Positions 1 through 4,827 of a DNA stretch of 5,426 nucleotides are shown here, piece by piece. The DNA lies in assembly GCA_902773455.1 (NCBI GenBank), contig CACYEW010000114.1, forward strand, positions 1 through 5,426, read 5' to 3'. The notes beneath the pieces are model-generated. The model worked only from the letters and a program-made list of their open reading frames with translations. It was not told the origin of the DNA and made no database searches. Position numbers and translations under genes: made by a program. Numbering within the stretch: position 1 is the stretch's first letter; each line of letters starts with the position of its first letter. This DNA is from an uncultured Ruminococcus sp. (GTDB lineage: Bacteria > Bacillota > Clostridia > Oscillospirales > CAG-272).

Positions 1-17
1 GGGGTTCGCGGAGGCAA

Positions 18-118
18 ATTTCACACGCGAAGCGTATTTAACCGCCGAAGGCGATTTCACTGCGGCGTCAGCCGCCCGGGGTGGGGGGTCCCCCGCAAAA
101 AGAATATTCCTATTTCAC
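18..118. repeat. Mini-hairpin array with ATTTCAC linkers
   Basis: The 7-base linker ATTTCAC occurs at 18-24, 54-60 and 112-118, with a one-base variant ATTTAAC at 36-42. Between the linkers lie short self-complementary pieces. ACGCGAAGCGT (25-35) and CGCCGAAGGCG (43-53) each form a 4-bp stem with a GAA triloop, giving a strict 18-base period. GCGGC/GCCGC (62-66 and 71-75) is a 5-bp stem with a GTCA loop. CGGGG/CCCCG (77-81 and 91-95) encloses a G-rich loop. GAATATTC (102-109) is a perfect palindrome just before the last linker. The first unit contains GCGAAGC, known as an exceptionally stable DNA mini-hairpin. No transposase or target duplication is visible. The array probably belongs to a dispersed non-coding repeat family (inference), and its left end may lie outside the window. 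Confidence 0.7.
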
Positions 119-120
119 TC

Positions 121-222
121 AATAAAGACAATCCGGTCGCCCTGAAGCTGTACGAGAAAAAGGGCTTTACCGCGACAGGCGCCGAAGACGAAGACGAGAT
201 CGAGCTTGCAATGACGCTTTGA
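121..222 (+). pseudogene. C-terminal remnant of a GNAT-family N-acetyltransferase
   Basis: This stretch encodes 33 residues ending at TGA 220-222. It includes NKDNPVALKLYEKKGF, the classic end of the GNAT fold (N-x-x-A-x-x-LYEK-x-GF), where the Asn and Tyr lie near acetyl-CoA and the LYEK-GF strand closes the domain. GNAT enzymes transfer the acetyl group of acetyl-CoA to an amine; the substrate cannot be told from this piece. The acetyl-CoA pyrophosphate loop (R/Q-x-x-G-x-G/A), expected 30-40 residues upstream, is absent. The same frame stays open to base 1, but there it translates the hairpin array into low-complexity Arg/Gly/Phe-rich sequence unlike any acetyltransferase. The gene is therefore probably interrupted or truncated by the repeat. 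It could instead be a living gene whose body lies left of the window with the array inserted in frame. No start codon or Shine-Dalgarno site is seen. Confidence 0.6.
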
Positions 223-268
223 AGAGCATTTTATGACCTGCAAAATCAAAATTATTAATAAAAAATAC

Positions 269-297
269 TTGAAAACGGCTCATTTGTGATGTATATT
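269..297 (+). promoter_or_regulatory. Probable SigA-type promoter of ackA
   Basis: TTGAAA (269-274) and TATATT (292-297) are separated by 17 bases, the ideal spacing for a housekeeping sigma factor, in an AT-rich stretch that stands out from its GC-richer surroundings. Transcription would begin near 303-306, giving a leader of roughly 45 bases before the ackA ATG. An alternative -10, TATTAT at 294-299, would need a 19-base spacer and is less likely. Confidence 0.65.
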
Positions 298-319
298 ATT
301 ATAGATTGATAAATTATTT

Positions 320-335
320 GGCAGACTTTTCTGCC
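320..335 (+). promoter_or_regulatory. Short stem-loop in the ackA leader
   Basis: GGCAGA (320-325) and TCTGCC (330-335) form a perfect 6-bp stem with a CTTT loop, ending four bases before the Shine-Dalgarno sequence AGGAG (340-344). It could stabilise the 5' end of the message or bind a regulator. It is not followed by a T-tract, so it is not a terminator, and it matches no riboswitch class I know. The structure is directly visible; any function is inference. Confidence 0.4.
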
Positions 336-350
336 GGACAGGAGATAATA

Positions 351-1586
351 ATGAACGTACTCGTTGTAAACGCCGGTTCGTCAAGCCTCAAATATCAGCT
401 TTTCGATACCGTAGCAGACAAAGTTTTGGCAAAGGGCATCTGTGAGAGAATAGGCACGCAGACGCCGAAGGGCATAGGCGCCGAGGGCAGAATAGAGCAC
501 CGCAAGGGCGATTCGCCGAAGGTCGTAAAAGACATTCCGATGCCGAACCACGCCGTCGCCACTCAGATCCTCGTCGATACGCTGACCGATCCCGAGCTCG
601 GCGTCATCAAAGATATGAGCGAGATAGAAGCCGTCGGTCACCGAATAGTTCACGGCGGTCCGTACTTCTATGAGAGCGTGCTTATCACTCCCGAAGTGCT
701 TGAAAAACTCGAAAAATGCGTTGATTTTGCGCCGCTTCACACCGTACCGCATCTTATGGGCATCAAAGGCTGCACGGCAGTTATGCCGAACGTACCTCAG
801 GTGCTCGTATTCGACACGGCTTTCCATCAGAGCATGCCCGAAGAAGCTTATACTTATCCGCTTCCTTATGAGCTTTGCGAGAAATATAAGATCCGCCGTT
901 ACGGCGCGCACGGCACGTCGCACCGCTTCGTCTCCGGCGAGATGATAAAGATAATGGGCGGCAAAGCCGAAGGCACGAAGATAGTCACCTGCCACCTCGG
1001 CAACGGTTCCTCGATATCCGCCGTTAAAGACGGTAAGGTGCTTGACACGAGCATGGGTCTCACCCCGCTCGACGGCCTTATGATGGGTACGCGCTGCGGC
1101 TCCATAGACCCCGCGATCGTTCCGTTCGTTATGGAGAGAGAAGGCTATACGCCCGCCGAAATGAACGAAATAATGAATAAAAAGAGCGGCTTCCTCGGCG
1201 TATCCGGCATTTCGTCCGACAGCCGCGACATAGAAAAAGCCGCCGCCGAAGGCAATCCGAGAGCTCAGCTCGTAACGAAGATCACCGCGTATCAGATCAA
1301 GAAATTCATCGGCGCTTACACCGCCGCGATGGACGGTATCGACGCCCTCGTATTCACCGCCGGTCTCGGTGAAAACAACCCCGATCTGCGTGAGCGCGTA
1401 TGCGAAGGTCTCACGTTCCTCGGCATAAAGATCGACAAAGAGCTGAACGCCGTGTCGCATCACCAGCCGAACATCGTGAAGCTTTCGACAGACGACTCGA
1501 AGGTCCTCGTATACCTTATCCCGACGAACGAAGAAAAGGTCATAGCGCAGGATACCGAGCGCCTCGCAAAAGAAGCGAGAAAATAA
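351..1586 (+). CDS. ackA: Acetate kinase
   Basis: This enzyme converts acetyl phosphate and ADP to acetate and ATP (reversibly) in the cytoplasm. It is the ATP-yielding step of acetate fermentation and belongs to the ASKHA fold. The 411-residue product has the usual family length and keeps the signature elements: NAGSSSLK at 7-14 (Asn7, Ser10, Ser12 and Lys14), GHRIVHGG at 96-103 (Arg98), FDTAFH at 154-159 (Asp155), YGAHGTSH at 184-191 (His187), HLGNGSS at 215-221, GTRCGS at 246-251 (Arg248), TAGLGEN at 336-342 and PTNEE at 391-395 (Glu394). These correspond to Arg91, Asp148, His180, Arg241 and Glu384 of the Methanosarcina enzyme. ATG 351 is chosen because AGGAG lies six bases upstream and family proteins start M-x-V-L-V-x-N-A-G. 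An in-frame TTG at 306 would add 15 unrelated residues and falls at the predicted transcription start. The usual partner pta is not adjacent. A strong terminator follows. Confidence 0.98.
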   Translation: MNVLVVNAGSSSLKYQLFDTVADKVLAKGICERIGTQTPKGIGAEGRIEHRKGDSPKVVKDIPMPNHAVATQILVDTLTDPELGVIKDMSEIEAVGHRIVHGGPYFYESVLITPEVLEKLEKCVDFAPLHTVPHLMGIKGCTAVMPNVPQVLVFDTAFHQSMPEEAYTYPLPYELCEKYKIRRYGAHGTSHRFVSGEMIKIMGGKAEGTKIVTCHLGNGSSISAVKDGKVLDTSMGLTPLDGLMMGTRCGSIDPAIVPFVMEREGYTPAEMNEIMNKKSGFLGVSGISSDSRDIEKAAAEGNPRAQLVTKITAYQIKKFIGAYTAAMDGIDALVFTAGLGENNPDLRERVCEGLTFLGIKIDKELNAVSHHQPNIVKLSTDDSKVLVYLIPTNEEKVIAQDTERLAKEARK

Positions 1587-1605
1587 GCGTAACAAAATAA
1601 AAAAG

Positions 1606-1645
1606 TCCCTCATATCATACATCAGTATGATACGGGGGATTTTTT
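1606..1645 (+). terminator. Intrinsic terminator after ackA
   Basis: The arms 1606-1620 and 1625-1639 pair over 15 positions (one G-U wobble, one mismatch) around an ATCA loop, followed immediately by six T (1640-1645). An A-run at 1599-1604 lies before the left arm, so the same hairpin could also stop leftward transcription. It starts 20 bases after the ackA stop. Its right arm contains the GGGGG that serves as ribosome-binding site for the next gene. Confidence 0.9.
1634..1639 (+). promoter_or_regulatory. Ribosome-binding site of the ATPase gene, inside the terminator arm
   Basis: GGGGGA at 1634-1639 is the only Shine-Dalgarno-like sequence before ATG 1646, with a six-base U-run as spacer. 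It is paired with the left terminator arm (TCCCTC) whenever the hairpin forms. Read-through transcripts from ackA would therefore carry a masked site, while a transcript starting inside the hairpin would leave it free. No clear separate promoter was found. Confidence 0.6.
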
Positions 1646-2704
1646 ATGGCATATAAAAAGTATTTCGCCGCGGCAAACACGGCAAACGGCTTCGTAAGTT
1701 ATTTTTCCGACATTTTCGCGCCGGAAAAATTATCGCGGCTTTATATCATCAAGGGCGGACCCGGTACGGGCAAGTCGACGATGATGAAGCTGATCGCGGA
1801 TACCGCCGCGGAAAAAGGATATGAGCCGGAATTGTATTACTGCTCGTCCGATCCGGCTTCGCTCGACGGAGTTCTGATACCTGAGCTTTCCGCCGCCGTG
1901 ATAGACGGAACGCCGCCGCATTCGACCGACCCGAAATATCCCGGCGCGGTTGAAACGCTGCTCGATTTCGGCGCGTATTTCGACCGCGGAAAGCTGAGAG
2001 AACAAAGAGAAGAGATAATCAGACTGTGCAAAAAGCATTCGGAGCTTTACGAAAGAGCGTCGGCGTATTATTCTCACGCCGGAGCCGCGGCGAAGGAGGC
2101 GCTTGCCGTATATTCGTCGTGCGTATGCGAAGAAAAACTTTCAAAGCTTGCGAAAAGAACGGCGGAAAAGCTTACTTCAGACAAAGGCGAGGCGAAGCGC
2201 GGACAGGTGACCGCGTTTTCGACCGCAGGCTTCGTAAGATTGGACACGTTCGGACCTGCGTCCGTCAAGCGCGTCGCCGTTTGCGGCAGCTGCGGAGAGG
2301 GCGCTCTCTTCATCGAACGTATATGCTCGGAGCTTTCGGAAAAAGGGATCGGATACGAATATAACGTAATGAATATAATGCCCGACAAACGGGATATCGT
2401 TTACGTTCCCGGCTCCGGTCTGACGCTTGAAGCGGCAGGGAAGCCGGATAAAAAGGCGAAGCAGGAATTCGATAAGACGATATCGTCTGACAGATTTACC
2501 GATAAAAAACGTCTGTCCGAATCAAAAGCGAAACTGCGTATGCTGAAAAAGATCGAAACGTCGTTTTATACCGAAGCCGTCTCGTATATGAGGTCGGCGG
2601 GCGAAGCTCACGCCGGGCTCGAGCGGATATACAAAAACGCCGTCGATTTCGACGGCGTAAGAGAGCTTATGAGAAAAGTATCGGAGGAGATATTCGGAAA
2701 TTAA
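1646..2704 (+). CDS. P-loop ATPase of unknown function (PRK06851-like)
   Basis: This 352-residue protein is predicted to be cytoplasmic, with no signal peptide or membrane segment. The N-terminal lobe has a textbook Walker A, GGPGTGKST at 37-45 after a hydrophobic strand (RLYIIK). The following CSSDPASLDGVLIPELSAA (66-84) and the DGTPPH segment resemble an uncharacterised Firmicutes family that I recall as PRK06851; this assignment is from memory. In that family two ATPase-like halves are joined in tandem. The second half appears here from about residue 186, where VTAFSTAGFV echoes the N-terminal ANTANGFV, and VKRVAVCGSCGEGALF (207-222) sits where a second P-loop should be but lacks the Lys and Ser/Thr. 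Residues 114-180 and 265-305 are charged and probably helical. The substrate is unknown. The gene lies between the ackA terminator and convergent murC, sharing four bases with the latter, so it seems to be a single-gene unit. Confidence 0.8.
   Translation: MAYKKYFAAANTANGFVSYFSDIFAPEKLSRLYIIKGGPGTGKSTMMKLIADTAAEKGYEPELYYCSSDPASLDGVLIPELSAAVIDGTPPHSTDPKYPGAVETLLDFGAYFDRGKLREQREEIIRLCKKHSELYERASAYYSHAGAAAKEALAVYSSCVCEEKLSKLAKRTAEKLTSDKGEAKRGQVTAFSTAGFVRLDTFGPASVKRVAVCGSCGEGALFIERICSELSEKGIGYEYNVMNIMPDKRDIVYVPGSGLTLEAAGKPDKKAKQEFDKTISSDRFTDKKRLSESKAKLRMLKKIETSFYTEAVSYMRSAGEAHAGLERIYKNAVDFDGVRELMRKVSEEIFGN
2633..2657 (-). terminator. Probable intrinsic terminator of the murC operon, within the ATPase gene
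   Basis: Read leftwards, CGCCGTCG and CGACGGCG pair perfectly (8 bp, about 2638-2657, tetraloop AAAT) and are followed at once by five T (2637-2633 on the minus strand). It lies 44 bases past the murC stop, inside the 3' part of the ATPase coding sequence. The shape is that of a canonical Rho-independent terminator, but codons constrain the bases too, so chance is not excluded. Confidence 0.65.
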
Positions 2705-2719
2705 AATTTCGCGAATATC
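2689..2719. repeat. Stem-loop centred on the shared stop codons
   Basis: GATATTCGGAAA (2689-2700) pairs with 2707-2719 over 12 bp with one bulged G (2711), leaving a TTAAAA loop. The loop contains TTAA (2701-2704), which is the stop of the rightward ATPase gene and of the leftward murC at once. Neither side has a T-tract, so it is not a classical terminator. It would form in both transcripts and could protect their 3' ends or slow converging polymerases (inference). Confidence 0.6.
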
Positions 2720-4074
2720 CTGACGACGTCGCCGGCGCCCATTATAACGGCGCCGTCGTCTTTTTCAAGCACGGATTTAAGATACGCGGCGACCTCGTCA
2801 AAGCCGCCTTTGTACGTGCCGTTCGGCACGTCCGAAGCGAGCTTTTGCGCCGACATGCCGAGCGTATCGGTCTCGCGCGCGGCGTATATATCGCAGAAGA
2901 TCACCTCGTCGCAGTCTTTGAAGGAATCAAGAAAATCACCGTAAAAATCACGCGTTCTCGTATAGGTGTGCGGCTGAAACGCGACGTAAAGTCTGCCTTT
3001 CACGCGCTGACGGGCGACCGACAGCGTGGCTTTTATCTCGTCCGGGTGATGAGCGTAGTCGTCGTAAACGTCGGCGCCGTTATACGTGAATTTATATTCG
3101 AATCTGCGCGCCACGCCTGAAAACGACGATATGCCGTAAGCGCATTTTTCCGGATCCGCGCCGATCATTATGCATGCCGCCGCGCAGCAAAGAGCGTTAT
3201 AAACGTTGTGCATACCGCCTACGGAAAGGGAAACGTGAGCGTAAAAAGAGCCTTTATACGTCACGTCGAATCCGGCGAACGAATCTTTGAAGGTCAGATT
3301 TTCCGCCGTCACGTCGGCGGGCTTTTTCACGGCGCAGGTGATCAGCCTGCCCGTATAGCCTTCCGCGGCTTTTTCGGCTCCGTCGGAGTCGATATTGACG
3401 ACCGCGCAAGGAGACTGATTTATATATTTTTTGAAAGATTCGATATATCTTTCGCGCGTTTTGAAGTAATCCGCGTGATCGAATTCGGCGTTCAGCACGA
3501 CGGCGACCGTCGGGTAAAACGAAAGAAACGAGTCTGTGTATTCGCACGCCTCGAAGCATATGCAGTTTTTTCCGCCTTTTTTGTAAGGCGAGCCGTATTT
3601 CGGCATCACCGCGCCGTTAAGTACGGCAGGATCGAGACCGGCTTCGTTAAGCGCTTCGCCGAGCATCGCCGTCGAGGTCGATTTGCCGTGAGTACCGGCG
3701 ACGCCTATCGACGTTTTGTAAAACGTGGCGGCGTAGCCGAGATAGTCGGCGCGGCGTATGAGCGGATATCCGTTTTCTTTCGCGTAGGCGTATTCGGGGT
3801 TGTCTTCGTGTATAGCGGCGTTATATACGAACACGGTATAGCCTTCGCAGTTTTTTGCGTCGTGACCTTTGTAAACCGTTATCCCCGCGTTTTCAAGCGC
3901 GGAGGTTATGGCGGAAGGCGTTCTGTCGCTGCCGGCGACTTTATAACCGGCGTTATGAGATATCTCCGCAAGGCTCGACATACTGACGCCGCCTATGCCG
4001 ATAAAATATACGTTGCGTTCTTTTTTGAGCAGCTGCCCGATCGCCTCGGGTGAATAATAACTGAACCGTCCCAT
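2701..4074 (-). CDS. murC: UDP-N-acetylmuramate--L-alanine ligase
   Basis: This cytoplasmic enzyme adds L-alanine to UDP-MurNAc using ATP, the first amino acid of the peptidoglycan stem peptide. The 457 residues match the family length and its three Mur-ligase domains. The N-terminal UDP-binding domain has FIGIGGVSMSSLAE at 24-37. The central ATPase domain has GTHGKSTST at 127-135 (the usual Thr after Lys is Ser132), EACEYTDSF at 175-183, FDHADYF at 198-204 and MHNVYNAL at 288-295. The C-terminal domain has ARRFE at 322-326, DDYAHHPDEI at 338-347, QPHTYTRT at 367-374 and GAGDV at 446-450. DYAHHP with QPHTYTR points to MurC rather than MurD, E, F or Mpl. ATG 4074 is preceded by AGAGG at five bases. 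It is the last gene of the leftward set, eight bases after the glycosyltransferase, and its stop overlaps the convergent ATPase stop by four bases. Confidence 0.97.
   Translation of the reverse strand: MGRFSYYSPEAIGQLLKKERNVYFIGIGGVSMSSLAEISHNAGYKVAGSDRTPSAITSALENAGITVYKGHDAKNCEGYTVFVYNAAIHEDNPEYAYAKENGYPLIRRADYLGYAATFYKTSIGVAGTHGKSTSTAMLGEALNEAGLDPAVLNGAVMPKYGSPYKKGGKNCICFEACEYTDSFLSFYPTVAVVLNAEFDHADYFKTRERYIESFKKYINQSPCAVVNIDSDGAEKAAEGYTGRLITCAVKKPADVTAENLTFKDSFAGFDVTYKGSFYAHVSLSVGGMHNVYNALCCAAACIMIGADPEKCAYGISSFSGVARRFEYKFTYNGADVYDDYAHHPDEIKATLSVARQRVKGRLYVAFQPHTYTRTRDFYGDFLDSFKDCDEVIFCDIYAARETDTLGMSAQKLASDVPNGTYKGGFDEVAAYLKSVLEKDDGAVIMGAGDVVRIFAKF
2722..2765 (+). terminator. Possible terminator of the ATPase gene, within murC
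   Basis: GACGAC (2722-2727) plus GGCGCC (2734-2739) can pair with GGCGCCGTCGTC (2749-2760), giving 12 bp with a six-base left-side bulge and a nine-base loop. Five T follow directly (2761-2765). It starts 18 bases after the ATPase stop but lies inside the last codons of murC, where the Asp-Gly-Ala/Gly-Ala-Gly-Asp residues partly explain the symmetry. The bulge makes it less certain than its leftward counterpart. Confidence 0.5.
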
Positions 4075-4079
4075 CTGAG

Positions 4080-4084
4080 CCTCT
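4080..4084 (-). promoter_or_regulatory. Ribosome-binding site of murC
   Basis: AGAGG on the minus strand lies five bases before the murC ATG and overlaps the TAG stop of the glycosyltransferase (4083-4085). This fixes the murC start and suggests translational coupling. Confidence 0.7.
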
Positions 4085-4814
4085 ATTTAAGCTTTTGTAT
4101 ACGTTTTGCTTTTACGCGTTTTTTGATCTTTATGACGTCTCGAAGCATTTTGAACGAATCGGAGAAAAGGTGAACTTTCGATTCGCGGTGATTGACTATC
4201 TTCACCGGCATCTCGCCGATTTTGTAACCGAGCTTCTGAGCTACCATTATCATCTCGAAATCGAAAGCAAAACCGTCGGTCTCGCATAAAGCGAATATGT
4301 TTCTCGCCGCCTCGCCGCGAAAGCCTTTTATGCCGCATTGCGAATCGGAAAGCCTGAATCCGCCGAGAATACCGAGTATCTTTATAAACGTCTTCGAAGC
4401 GAGCTTTCTTATGAAAGTATAGCTTTCATAGCCGTCTTTCGAAAGGTTTCTCGATCCGACGACCATATCCTCGTCGGGATCGGACAGTATATGCTCGACC
4501 GCTCTGCCTACGGCGTCGACTCCGAAAGCTATATCGCAGTCGGTGAAAACTACGATATCGCCGCTCGACGCGAGTATGCCGGTACGCACGGCGCAGCCTT
4601 TGCCGCGGTTTTTTTCGTAACCGACGAGCTTTATTCTCGGATCTTTTTCAGAATAAGCGGCGACGGTCTGCCCGCAGCCGTCTTTCGAGCCGTCGTTTGA
4701 AAATATCAGTTCGTAATCGTCGAAATTCGACGAGAGATAATCGTTGAACTGACGTACAGACGAATCGATTATGCTTGATTCGTTATACATCGGTATTATT
4801 ACGGAAATTTTCAT
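4083..4814 (-). CDS. Family 2 glycosyltransferase, dolichyl-phosphate glucosyltransferase-like
   Basis: The 243-residue product is a GT-A fold, family 2 enzyme expected to transfer a sugar from a nucleotide-sugar donor, by homology to a polyprenyl phosphate or another envelope acceptor. Visible motifs in order are SVIIPMYNE (4-12, start strand), FSNDGSKDG (38-46, nucleotide binding), EKNRGKGCAVRTGI (67-80), FTDCDIA (90-96, with the metal-binding D-x-D at Asp92 and Asp94), VGSRN (119-123), DSQCGIKGF (157-165) and GFAFDFEM (181-188). DSQCG-K-F with FAFD-E is typical of the ALG5/DPG-synthase branch rather than of processive synthases. There is no membrane segment, so it is soluble or peripherally membrane-bound; the Lys/Arg-rich tail (227-243) could favour membrane contact. 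ATG 4814 follows AAAGGA at seven bases. It sits between sortase and murC, which supports an envelope role. Donor and acceptor are unknown. Confidence 0.88.
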   Translation of the reverse strand: MKISVIIPMYNESSIIDSSVRQFNDYLSSNFDDYELIFSNDGSKDGCGQTVAAYSEKDPRIKLVGYEKNRGKGCAVRTGILASSGDIVVFTDCDIAFGVDAVGRAVEHILSDPDEDMVVGSRNLSKDGYESYTFIRKLASKTFIKILGILGGFRLSDSQCGIKGFRGEAARNIFALCETDGFAFDFEMIMVAQKLGYKIGEMPVKIVNHRESKVHLFSDSFKMLRDVIKIKKRVKAKRIQKLK

Positions 4815-4821
4815 TATCTGA

Positions 4822-4827
4822 TCCTTT
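4822..4827 (-). promoter_or_regulatory. Ribosome-binding site of the glycosyltransferase
   Basis: AAAGGA on the minus strand lies seven bases before the ATG at 4814 and overlaps the sortase TAA stop (4826-4828). It supports this start and coupling to sortase translation. Confidence 0.7.

Noticed and set aside
25..60. CRISPR array
   Set aside because: The units are 18 bases with 7-base repeats and self-complementary spacers, far shorter than any CRISPR repeat or spacer, and no cas gene is visible.
78..88. G-quadruplex in the run GGGGTGGGGGG
   Set aside because: Only two G-runs are present, too few for a standard intramolecular four-run quadruplex, and the Gs pair with nearby Cs as part of a hairpin.
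306..350. Upstream TTG start adding 15 residues to acetate kinase
   Set aside because: It coincides with the predicted transcription start, has no Shine-Dalgarno site, and would add residues unlike the family N-terminus. ATG 351 has AGGAG at ideal spacing.
320..350. Riboswitch in the ackA leader
   Set aside because: The leader is only about 45 bases with one 6-bp stem and no conserved core of any riboswitch class I know.
381..1622. A 413-codon open frame on the minus strand covering ackA
   Set aside because: ackA on the opposite strand is unmistakable. The antisense frame lacks a ribosome-binding site, begins within the terminator hairpin and shows no recognisable motif. It stays open because ackA avoids the codons TTA, CTA and TCA, whose complements are stops.
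3208..4053. A 281-codon open frame on the plus strand antisense to murC
   Set aside because: It is rich in Arg, Phe and Val with no domain, and mirrors the codon bias of murC, which carries every family motif on the other strand.
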